Assembly: GCA_930367205.1 (NCBI GenBank)
Contig: OV884009.1
Coordinates: forward strand, 103,251,189 to 103,315,188
DNA from: Acanthosoma haemorrhoidale
Lineage: Eukaryota > Arthropoda > Insecta > Hemiptera > Acanthosomatidae
Length of the DNA stretch: 64,000 nucleotides
Direction of reading: 5' to 3'
Shown: piece after piece, positions 60,101-64,000 of the stretch
How positions within the stretch are numbered: position 1 is the stretch's first letter
Layout of the letters: each line of letters opens with the position of its first letter
Position numbers and translations under genes: made by a program
The notes under the pieces: generated by a model
Databases searched by the model: none
Told to the model about the DNA's origin: nothing
Seen by the model: only the letters and a program-made list of their open reading frames with translations

Positions 60101-60413
60101 ACTTTGATTTTGTTAATGAATATGTTTCTGCTAACATATATTACTCTTATTTTAAGTTTATTCTATTTATTTGAATTTTATTCTATTTATTTTAGAAAAT
60201 CCTTCTACACCGTATTCTGCCACAGTAATCATCAATGAAATGAAATATGGCTATGGAACAGGAACTAGTAAAAAACAGGCTAAACTTGCAGCAGCTAAAG
60301 CTTCATTAGAAATTCTTATTCCAGAAATGAGAGAGAAAATTAGAAGTGATAATAAAAGTGGAAAGCGGAGTGGAATAACTAATTTCCCTGATGAAGAAGA
60401 AACCAGCTTGTCA
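12483..60413 (+). CDS. pasha: Pasha/DGCR8, Microprocessor double-stranded-RNA-binding subunit (10 exons, 3' end beyond window)
   Basis: Pasha/DGCR8 binds primary microRNA hairpins in the nucleus and places Drosha for the first cut. Exons: 12483-12509, 16080-16292, 17477-17609, 44645-44746, 47356-47498, 52515-52626, 53894-54029, 54104-54216, 59013-59144, 60196-60413 (1329 nt, 443 codons, no stop). Residues 1-158 are charged and acidic, with a basic K-R-K-R near residue 18. Residues 168-201 form the WW-like segment (L-P-E-G-W ... G-M-P-V-Y-L-H). I-P-C at 215-217 matches the human DGCR8 haem-ligand Pro-Cys motif. Residues about 338-415 are the first dsRBD (N-P-N-G-K-S ... C-I-L-H-E-Y, then [11 protein letters not shown]). 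The second dsRBD and C-terminal helix that binds Drosha are not in the window. Similarity to DGCR8 is strong from exon 5 on; exons 1-4 rest on splice phase and position. Confidence 0.95.
12510..16079 (+). other. pasha intron 1
   Basis: GTACTT...TTTTAG. Apart from the Tc1 relic at 13296-13720 and a TA run at about 13714, it is AT-rich sequence with no recognised feature. Confidence 0.7.
13296..13720 (-). pseudogene. Tc1-like transposase relic, C-terminal third
   Basis: Read on the minus strand from about 13715: A-R-P-H-V-V, then [21 protein letters not shown], and [14 protein letters not shown]. These are the second catalytic Asp neighbourhood, the final D-L-N-P-I-E-H block and the conserved tail of Tc1 transposases. 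The residue before A-R-P-H is Lys rather than Asn, and the Glu block is changed. The upstream part is cut off at a TA microsatellite. CTGCTCC at 13296-13302 is the same outer sequence as the terminal repeats of the Tc1 element at 56753-58731, so the two are probably one family. Confidence 0.8.
16080..16292 (+). CDS. pasha: pasha coding exon 2
   Basis: 71 codons in phase 0-0, acceptor TTTTAG, donor GTGAGT. It encodes a polar N-terminal segment with K-R-K-R and an S-T-S-Y-S-S stretch, poorly conserved in the family, possibly part of a nuclear localisation signal. No stop in frame. Confidence 0.85.
16293..17476 (+). other. pasha intron 2
   Basis: GTGAGT...TTGCAG. Holds a minus-strand LINE RNase H scrap (16850-17090) and, beside it at 16340-16850, richer-GC sequence that may be more of the same LINE but gives no motif I can name. 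Confidence 0.8.
16850..17090 (-). pseudogene. LINE RNase H scrap
   Basis: The minus strand reads [11 protein letters not shown] and then F-V-Q-F-P, which matches the first strand of an RNase H domain (Y-T-D-G-S, with the catalytic Asp) as found at the end of R1/I-type LINE ORF2 proteins. The reading is open for about 60 codons, then decays. Confidence 0.45.
17477..17609 (+). CDS. pasha: pasha coding exon 3
   Basis: 44 codons plus one base; phase 0 in, phase 1 out; acceptor TTGCAG, donor GTAAGA. It encodes [11 protein letters not shown] followed by a very acidic stretch ending A-M-L-E-E, the kind of acidic block found upstream of the WW segment in insect Pasha proteins. Confidence 0.9.
18804..19720 (-). 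pseudogene. LINE RNase H region with an internal duplication
   Basis: The minus strand at about 19250-18960 reads S-S-D-N-K-S-V-I, then [20 protein letters not shown]. That is the RNase H pattern W-V-P-G-H-S-G-I-x-G-N-E-x-A-D of R1/I/Jockey-type LINEs. Bases 18804-19001 and 19431-19628 are nearly identical 198-bp direct repeats either side of it. Stops and frame changes show a dead copy. The GC-richer 19720-20030 stretch alongside may be part of the same element. Confidence 0.65.
24932..25004 (-). repeat. tRNA-derived SINE head
   Basis: On the minus strand a 73-base tRNA-like unit has an A-box-like TGGTTAGATAGAGTAC and a B box GGTTTGAATCC set in a five-pair T stem (CCAGG/CCTGG). The acceptor stem pairs poorly, so this is more likely a SINE than a working tRNA. 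Confidence 0.6.
25133..25197 (+). repeat. tRNA-derived SINE head, opposite orientation
   Basis: Starts ATGGGATA like the unit at 25004 on the other strand. It contains GAGCACCTGACTGGTAATCA, a Thr-like tRNA anticodon arm, and a decayed B box GATTTGAATCT. With the other unit it forms an inverted pair about 130 bases apart. Confidence 0.5.
27211..27368. repeat. Degenerate ~31-bp tandem repeat
   Basis: Five imperfect units built around TCGGTATGAGTTTTTTCGAG-like cores, GC-richer than the surroundings. Nothing coding recognised. Confidence 0.6.
28458..28541. repeat. 23-bp tandem repeat, about 3.7 copies
   Basis: Unit begins CAAAATATTTATTATATAAG; starts at 28458, 28481, 28504 and 28527. The copies look identical. 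Confidence 0.9.
29770..30440 (-). pseudogene. Ty3/Gypsy RT and RNase H relic
   Basis: On the minus strand, F-M-D-D at about 30430-30415 stands for the catalytic Y-x-D-D. It is followed by [13 protein letters not shown], a Y-L-G block, K-V-E-A-L-T-N-L-P and R-Q-L-L-G-L-A-S, the Gypsy thumb. Then [11 protein letters not shown] and T-D-A-S-S-L-G-Y open RNase H. Three frames are used and several stops are present. No LTRs were found nearby. Confidence 0.75.
30840..31530 (+). pseudogene. LINE endonuclease / pre-RT debris
   Basis: At about 30850 the plus strand reads L-L-G-D-F-S-A-Q-I, the G-D-F-N motif of the apurinic-type endonuclease in LINE ORF2, followed by R-H-S-L-H. At about 31455-31525 [10 protein letters not shown] ... 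N-G-A-P-S resembles the N-K-A-P-G segment just before RT. The stretch between is A-rich and broken by stops. Confidence 0.45.
37940..38460 (+). pseudogene. Jockey-like LINE RT tail
   Basis: From about 38035 the frame reads [24 protein letters not shown] and, after a stop and a frameshift, K-N-K-F-L-R-I-I-T. This matches Jockey ORF2 after the catalytic core (Y-L-G-V-x-L-D ... L-x-P-x-L-x-Y ... Q-N-K-x-L-R). Upstream to 37940 only traces remain. Confidence 0.7.
39759..39775 (+). other. piggyBac-like terminus (candidate)
   Basis: TTAA followed by CCCTTTCCTGG. The facing sequence AAAGGG-TTAA is at 43859-43868. piggyBac elements insert at TTAA and start with CCC, but the two ends here share only the first six bases and I see no transposase between them. 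Confidence 0.2.
41880..42045. repeat. Dispersed repeat, copy 1
   Basis: Shares with 43360-43500 a diverged stretch ending in ACAGGTGTCA-GTG-GTT. Same orientation, about 1.45 kb apart. Family unknown. Confidence 0.45.
43360..43500. repeat. Dispersed repeat, copy 2
   Basis: See 41880-42045. The alignment is clearest from TTAGTAATGTC to ACAGGTGTCA. Confidence 0.45.
44645..44746 (+). CDS. pasha: pasha coding exon 4
   Basis: Phase 1 in, phase 1 out; acceptor TTTTAG, donor GTCTGT (weak). Encodes [11 protein letters not shown] and T-L-I-L-E, a short basic segment before the WW region. Its assignment rests on phase fit on both sides and open reading, since this part is not conserved. Confidence 0.75.
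44747..47355 (+). other. pasha intron 4
   Basis: GTCTGT...ATATAG. AT-rich; a C11 run near 45930 and a GT run near 46265. No mobile element recognised. Confidence 0.7.
47356..47498 (+). CDS. pasha: pasha coding exon 5 (WW segment)
   Basis: Encodes residues 159-206: L-P-E-G-W, then S-G-M-P-V-Y-L-H and S-R-P-Y-Y-L-G. This is the WW-like part of the haem-binding dimerisation region of DGCR8, which helps form the dimer that recognises pri-miRNA. Ends in phase 0 at GTAAGA. Confidence 0.97.
48041..48097. repeat. (TC)n microsatellite
   Basis: About 28 CT units, with C-rich edges. Confidence 0.95.
48849..49917. mobile_element. Long foldback (inverted-repeat) element
   Basis: The left arm 48849-49355 (507 bp) is an imperfect inverted copy of the right arm 49454-49917 (464 bp), with a 98-bp loop. 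Landmarks match in order: GTTATGATTTTT / GTTGTGATTTTT at the ends, ATAAACTCG, GCGAGCGTTGA, ATTAATATTTATAATAAAAA, AACAACCCACG / AGCAACCCACG, then AAGAAACACTGGC at the inner ends. Arms are clearly diverged but keep their order throughout. No protein is encoded. It resembles foldback-type DNA elements; a tail-to-tail pair of solo repeats is the alternative. Confidence 0.75.
49926..50111 (-). mobile_element. Inverted solo LTR
   Basis: On the minus strand this is a diverged full-length copy of the LTR at 50118-50297: it starts GTTATGGCTAGTGG, passes AATAAAGCCAGTTA and CTACAGTCAGGAGACG, and ends ATAAC. AT-rich TATAT sequences flank both sides and may be its target duplication. No internal region is attached. 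Confidence 0.75.
50439..51000 (+). pseudogene. Gag-like frame of the small LTR element
   Basis: One frame from the ATG at 50439 ([11 protein letters not shown]) continues to about 51000 with two in-frame stops, TAG at 50772-50774 and TGA at 50811-50813. It has a helical, charged character and a [11 protein letters not shown] block. No zinc knuckle or protease motif follows. I do not recognise the family; Gag is inferred from its place after the primer site. Confidence 0.45.
51210..51297. mobile_element. 88-bp mariner-like MITE
   Basis: Perfect 25-bp inverted repeats, AGGTGGTCTGAAAAGTTTCC... at 51210-51234 and its complement at 51273-51297, around a 38-bp AT-rich centre. It lies between the gag-like frame and the polypurine tract of the LTR element. 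Too small for a protein; mobile only with help from a related transposase. The mariner label is my guess from TIR style. Confidence 0.7.
51344..51590 (+). repeat. 3' LTR followed by a second primer site and leader
   Basis: LTR 51344-51523, then TGGTGCCGAAACC at 51524 and a leader matching 50311-50360 up to about 51590 before the similarity stops. This is a tandem LTR-internal-LTR-internal layout with the second internal part cut short. Confidence 0.75.
51960..52440 (+). pseudogene. LINE RT scrap
   Basis: At about 51985-52075 the plus strand reads [13 protein letters not shown], then I-Y-R-E-D-F-Q-I-Y, the pattern of Jockey/CR1 RT around the catalytic Y-A-D-D (here changed). It decays after about 52140. 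It ends less than 100 bases before pasha exon 6. Confidence 0.5.
52515..52626 (+). CDS. pasha: pasha coding exon 6 (haem-region Cys)
   Basis: Phase 0 in, phase 1 out. Encodes [15 protein letters not shown]; the Cys at residue 217 aligns with the DGCR8 haem-ligand Cys. A Glu/Lys-rich tail follows. Confidence 0.96.
52627..53893 (+). other. pasha intron 6
   Basis: GTAACT...GACAG. AT-rich, no recognised feature. Confidence 0.85.
53894..54029 (+). CDS. pasha: pasha coding exon 7
   Basis: Phase 1 in, phase 2 out. Encodes [18 protein letters not shown], which aligns with the D-L-E-E-F-R-S-Y-L-E-K-R-F region of DGCR8. Of two possible donors I chose GTATGT at 54030, since GTAATT at 54034 would bring an immediate stop in exon 8. 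Confidence 0.93.
54104..54216 (+). CDS. pasha: pasha coding exon 8
   Basis: Follows a 74-bp intron (54030-54103). Phase 2 in, phase 1 out. Encodes [13 protein letters not shown], matching W-A-E-R-R in DGCR8, and then L-I-K-F-P-I-Q. Confidence 0.95.
55690..55960 (-). pseudogene. LINE ORF2 C-terminal Cys/His motif relic
   Basis: The minus strand at about 55880-55690 reads L-T-T-G-I-L-I, then [18 protein letters not shown]. This is the L-T-G-H ... C-x-x-C ... E-x-x-x-H-x-L-x-x-C tail of R1/I/Jockey-type LINEs, found after RNase H. One stop lies inside and no RNase H is recognisable next to it. Confidence 0.6.
57040..57770 (+). pseudogene. Tc1 transposase, N-terminal and middle part
   Basis: Reads helix-turn-helix-like [14 protein letters not shown], then [11 protein letters not shown] (second DNA-binding helix), W-E-N in the place of the first catalytic strand, and Y-V-S-D-G-C. 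Next come L-F-S-A-D-I-L-Q and P-F-A-S-F-I-G ... F-I-Q-N-N-V-R-L-P. The last is the Tc1 F-M-Q-D-N-A-R-P-H block with its catalytic Asp changed to Asn. Several frames and stops are involved. The enzyme is dead. Confidence 0.75.
57773..58339 (-). mobile_element. Internally deleted mariner inserted in the Tc1
   Basis: Flanked by TA at 57771-57772 and TA at 58340-58341. Ends on the two strands read TGAAGGTGTA and TGAGGGAGTA. On the minus strand a mariner transposase N-terminus appears ([25 protein letters not shown]). After a deletion comes [11 protein letters not shown], and near 57840 P-D-L-A-P-C-D-F-F, the block with the third catalytic Asp. Frameshifted and far shorter than the usual 1.3 kb. 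Confidence 0.8.
58342..58530 (+). pseudogene. Tc1 transposase, C-terminal part
   Basis: From 58342 the frame reads [13 protein letters not shown], the Tc1 block with the third catalytic acid (Glu), followed by [10 protein letters not shown] changed tail with A-R-Q-G-N-T in place of A-R-G-G-H-T follows. It continues the frame left at 57770 when the mariner and one TA are skipped. Confidence 0.8.
59013..59144 (+). CDS. pasha: pasha coding exon 9 (dsRBD1, first half)
   Basis: Phase 1 in and out. Encodes [20 protein letters not shown], helix 1 of the first dsRBD, and P-T-Y-E-F-K, its first strand. Nearly the human pattern. Confidence 0.97.
59238..59310 (+). repeat. tRNA-derived SINE head
   Basis: tRNA-like unit with A box TTGGTTAGGGTAACTGC, anticodon arm CTTC-ATGATAT-GAAG (Ile-GAT-like) and B box GGATTCAAATCC. 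Mispaired acceptor, so more likely a SINE. Confidence 0.6.
59590..59740 (+). pseudogene. LINE RT active-site scrap
   Basis: Reads [12 protein letters not shown], then [10 protein letters not shown], the RT motif around the catalytic pair. No other RT block is recognisable on either side. Confidence 0.6.
60196..60413 (+). CDS. pasha: pasha coding exon 10 (dsRBD1, second half)
   Basis: Phase 1 in, phase 0 out at GTAAGG. Encodes [11 protein letters not shown], strands of dsRBD1, and the basic helix [12 protein letters not shown] with L-E-I-L-I-P. A linker ends D-E-E-E-T-S-L-S. The next exon should begin near the F-F/Y-F-N-x-I-S-I-E-D segment, which I could not find before 64000. Confidence 0.97.
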
Positions 60414-60896
60414 GTAAGGACATTTTTATCATTTCTTATTAAAATCATTATATTGATCATCAATTCTTTACATCAGTCGAGAGTTAATTTTGCAAATATA
60501 ATAATGGAAATTGGTAGAGGTCATGCCTTGTGTAAATATTGTAAATGTACCTAGTATGACTATGGAGCAACTTCCAAATATTTGTAACTGCCGATAAATT
60601 CACTGCAATGCCATTATGTAATTATTGGACTTTTAAAAAGAGTCAATATTTGTCCAATAGTGGTACTGAAGACATACTAATAATACAAATAAAATTAGAA
60701 AATGTCAAAGTAATCAGAAAAAAACAATGAAAAACTACATTTTAAAAGTTAAATGTTGAATAGATTTATAGCTGTAGGTAGTTTTACACTACCTTGTTGG
60801 TCAATCTGTTGTGCCCAATCAGTTAGGAGTCTTTTTCCTTCCTCTTACTGAAGGTGATTTTGGTTGACTTGATAAAGTGCTATTTATTATTGTTGA

Positions 60897-63700
60897 TTAA
60901 CTATGAGCTATATAGTCTAGGCAACGATGCCCAAAATTAGCTGATTAGAAAAACAAAAATCCTATTGTTCTGGATTTTAGTGCAGTAGTTCACTGGAGTG
61001 TTCTGAACAACATACAAAAAGTCCCCAAGTTGGGTGAGTGGAGGGTGGGGGGGGGCAGTTTGAAGTTCCCTTTCTTCGGTTTTTCTCAAATATCTCGGGA
61101 ATGATTAACTTGAAAGGTACTTTGTATACAAAATTAAAGTACATAACATTTCCTATAAGAAAAGTTCTATTTATTTTTTTCGTAGAGCCAGTAGTTAAAG
61201 AAATAGAGGGGGATAAAATGTTAGGTTTTGTTCAAAATTGTCCAGCTGTTCACTTTTTTACCTCTGAAACTTGAATTAATGGATAATAAGTCAATTTAAT
61301 CAATTATTTATAGTTAATAATTAATATTTGAAGTAACATAAATTATGAATAACTTTAAAAGCTGGAAAGTCCCATCAAGGGGCTGTGTTAAGGTCAGGTA
61401 TCACAGTATTGTTGCTGACCATCTGCCAATTGTTGATTCCCCCTCTTAGGTAAGTACTCCCCATCCCCCTCGAACACATATTTTTTTGGTCCTCTTCTTT
61501 CAGATGGGTTATTATAACTTCGCAAAAGTAAGTGTAAACGTTTTGGTGCTGTTTAACAGTTATTTTATCTGGACAGGATACTGTTCGATAATGTCAGGAA
61601 AGTGTTTCATTTGTGATGATGAAGTAGAGGATGATGGCTGCTGTTTTGGTGATAAAGGGATTATTGGTTTGAGAAAGGCAAGTGTGACAAGAGGTGATGG
61701 GAAAATTGAAAACTCTTTAAGGTAAGAAAACAGTGTTTGTTCATATTTATTGCAGAAAAAACTATACCAGACCTCAATCAGTTAAAAAGCGCAATAACAT
61801 AAACTGAATTGCCACAACCTTCCACATCACATTCAATCCCTGTGAGATCATTTCAAAAGTGATTTCATTTTAAAATTTGGTAGCTCTTTTGTGCTCAAAC
61901 AGTGTATGAAGAGTTTTATGTAAATGAAAGAAAAAACCTTTGTCTAGGCGTTAACAGGTATATGCTGTCCAAACCTTTGTGTTTGATGAATCTATTAAAA
62001 AACGAGCGACACTAAAAGAAGATGAATGTGGGGGATACTGTTTTAAGACGCATCAATGTTGTAGGGGACCTACATGCAAATGATAGTTTTTGATAGAACA
62101 TGACTGTTATGTAAACTTCTTCTTGGTGCAACGGCCGCCAAGCAAGTAAAGAGGTGACCCTAAAGGTGACAAAATGACAGATACGATGGCTGAGATTTAT
62201 AAGTATTGGATGAACATGGTGACTGCCATTTTTCTATGGATGAACTGATAGAGCAAATTTCATCAGACAAAAAGCCAATGGTGGCTACCATTAGGGGGAG
62301 GTTGACCCAGAAATATGGTGAGTGTGTAGTATTCAGCCAAACAAAACAAGCAGTACTGATGTCTGCTTTTGTGGCCATAAAATCTTTAACGGTTCTCATC
62401 AAGGTGTCAGAGTGAAAGATAACATGGCCTGAGAATTGTGAAAACTGGTGCTTCCATTATACAAGACGATGTCCATTCCTAAGCATATGAAACAAACCTG
62501 TACCCGCCAACTTATCATTTTCTAGACAAAGTTGAAGATATGGTTCCAGAAACCCACACGGTGTTCTTGGATTTGTTGGTTTCGGCAAAAAAAAAAAAGG
62601 GTAGAGAATAAAGTAAAAAGAAAACTAACGTCTATTGCCCATGCTATAATTACTGCAATTCAACAATGTGGGTACCGGAAAGCTGGGATGCCATGCTCAG
62701 CAGTTTGCACCAACAGCCGTGGCACCTGCACAACTGGCTCACCCATTCAAGAAGACTCCGGCAAAGAAGAGGAGGAAGAGGCTGAAGAAATCGACTTTTA
62801 ACAATCACATCTCTCCATCGACCCACTTGCATATCTAATCCTGATGCATGTCTCATATCAGTTTCATATTACGTTTTTTTTTTTTTTTTAATTATATTTT
62901 ACTATTGTAATAAACTACCTTTTCTACTATTATTTTTTAATAGATTTTTCCTAAGAAAATTATGAGATTTATTGTTCAGTCATCTCCTAAAGTGTTGAAC
63001 TTAAATAATATGAAATAATTCATTTTCATAATAACATTTATGCAGCTCAATTTTAAAACCTCTAAAACGTGTTTAGGCAAGTTTTTTAAACTTTTTGATT
63101 GACCAAATTGAATGAACCCCCATTCAATTATCTATCCCACATCCATTAAGAACATTTTCTAATAAAATATGCCAATATTTGCAAATAATATTTCAACTTG
63201 GAAAAAGTCTCGTTTCATTTCTACAACTTTGATAAACGGTCAAATTTGATGTGATGCACCTGATGTGCGGATCCAGAGGTAAGAAATACCTTTATGTCGC
63301 TTCATATGCTTAGTGGAGGTAACAGTTGGATAAAGCAAAAATAGTACAAAATTCGATATATCACAATAAATCTAAAGTTTCACAGGTGAAACACACTTAC
63401 CTTGGCAAATTCTTGATATCCCAAACTACTGACTCTATAATACAAATTAATAGAACTTTTCTTATAGGAAATTTTATGTGCTTTAATTTTGTATATGAAG
63501 TATATTTTGCTAAAGTGGCTATTTCCCTAAATATTTGAGAAAGGCCGAAAAAGAGGACCTTCAAACTGCCCCGGTCGCCCCTCCTGGTGAAGACTTTTTG
63601 TATGTCCACTTCAATAAAGAACTGTACTAAAAATTAGAACTATATGATTTATTTTTTCTATTTTTCCTTTGTTGCCTAGGCTAGTATACTTATGAAGTTA
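60897..63700. mobile_element. Candidate DNA element with ~300-bp inverted arms around a Cys-rich relic
   Basis: The left arm (about 60897-61230) and the inverted right arm (about 63395-63700) share, in order, CTAGGCAAC, TTTTAGT-CAGT, ACATACAAAAAGTC, GGGGCAGTTTGAAG, CTCAAATAT and AAATTTTCCTATAAGAAAAGTTCTATT-like blocks. Between them lie remains of an ORF (see 61590-62800). Target duplications could not be defined. Two unrelated copies of a dispersed repeat would be the simpler alternative. Confidence 0.45.
61590..62800 (+). pseudogene. Decayed Cys-rich multi-copy ORF
   Basis: Four remnants on the plus strand. 61590-61725 gives M-S-G-K-C-F-I-C-D-D-E-V-E-D-D-G. After a stop and frameshift, 61745-61800 gives H-I-Y-C-R-K-N-Y-T-R, together a C-x-x-C ... 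C-R-x-x-Y-T pattern that might bind zinc. At 62165-62415 there is D-G-D/H-F-S-M-D-E-L-I-E-Q-I, and at 62600-62800 T-S-I-A-H-A-I-I-T-A-I-Q and a basic tail K-K-T-P-A-K-K-R-R-K-R-L-K-K. I recall this layout as a large uncharacterised ORF repeated in many insect and cnidarian genomes, but its function is unknown to me. Stops and shifts make it a relic. Confidence 0.45.
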
Positions 63701-63716
63701 GCTGCTGACGGTGATG

Positions 63717-64000
63717 ATTGAGGGTGTATACTTTTATAATTTCGCGGGCGTTATGATTCCGATGGTAAAATTTTTTTTTTTTTATTTTGGTACACATGCC
63801 TCTGAAATACATTGAAATTTGCGCCAATGTTTACTTTTTTAGTAACAGTCACTAAAGTTATACATGTTTTGGCGTTCTCGGCAATTTTTAGTCTAGAAAA
63901 AAAATGGATCAAAGAATTTTTATTAAATTTTTTCAAAAATATGAAATAAAGTGCAGCAAAGTTTTGCTGATTTGAGGCTCCGATTATTTGATTAGAAATC
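63717..64000 (+). mobile_element. Possible mariner 5' end, cut by window
   Basis: TTGAGGGTGTATAC at about 63717 resembles a mariner terminal repeat and, from 63904, M-D-Q-R-I-F-I-K-F-F follows, similar to a mariner/Mos1-type N-terminus at the usual 180-190 bases from the end. A TGA occurs after 23 codons. The assignment is weak. Confidence 0.35.

Larger units (their letters stand above)
59145..60195 (+). other. pasha intron 9
   Basis: GTATGA...TTTTAG. Holds a SINE head and an RT scrap; the rest is AT-rich. Confidence 0.9.
60414..64000 (+). other. pasha intron 10, 3' end beyond window
   Basis: Opens with GTAAGG. No dsRBD2 sequence is seen on the plus strand to 64000, so the intron is at least 3.6 kb. 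Confidence 0.8.

Noticed and set aside
1..64000. CRISPR array, bacterial operon or prophage
   Set aside because: No direct-repeat/spacer pattern and no prokaryotic gene organisation; the DNA is clearly eukaryotic.

Overview
This window is AT-rich eukaryotic DNA, almost certainly from an insect. The evidence is spliced genes with GT..AG introns, a copia element primed by an internal piece of initiator tRNA-Met (as in Drosophila copia), Tc1, mariner and hAT relics, Jockey-like LINE debris and tRNA-derived SINEs. The dense repeats and very long introns would fit a large-genome hemimetabolous insect such as a hemipteran, but nothing here fixes the order.

Only one host gene is recognised: pasha, the insect orthologue of DGCR8 (RNA-binding subunit of the Microprocessor, partner of Drosha), on the + strand. 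I can place ten coding exons between 12483 and 60413. Every junction is GT..AG and every phase matches, giving 443 codons. They encode an acidic N-terminal region, a WW-like segment, the conserved I-P-C haem-region motif and the complete first double-stranded-RNA-binding domain. The second dsRBD and C-terminal tail must lie beyond 64000. The third intron is about 27 kb.

Layout: 1-1740, 3' half of a Jockey-like LINE with one stop. 2120-2800, hAT transposase relic (-). 3294-7202, a copia element (-) with 174-bp LTRs and most of its reverse transcriptase (RT) deleted, in an odd LTR-internal-LTR-partial internal-flank-LTR array. 8361-11136, a Ty3/Gypsy-type element (+) with 145-bp LTRs that has lost RT, RNase H and the integrase core and carries a Pro-Glu repeat; it sits inside an older gag relic (-). 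12483 onward is pasha. Its introns hold a Tc1 relic (13296-13720), LINE RNase H pieces (16850-17090, 18804-19720), two inverted tRNA-like SINEs (24932-25197), a Gypsy RT/RNase H relic (29770-30440), LINE endonuclease/RT debris (30840-31530) and a Jockey-like RT tail (37940-38460). They also hold a 1.07-kb foldback (48849-49917), an inverted solo LTR beside a small LTR element (49926-51590), a LINE RT scrap (51960-52440), a LINE Cys/His tail (55690-55960), a Tc1 element with a mariner inserted at a TA inside it (56753-58731), a SINE and an RT scrap (59238-59740), a relic with Cys-rich blocks between inverted arms (60897-63700), and possibly the 5' end of another mariner (63717 on).

None of the mobile elements looks autonomous. 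All family calls come from reading translations and repeats by eye, without database searches, so borders of the degraded copies are approximate.
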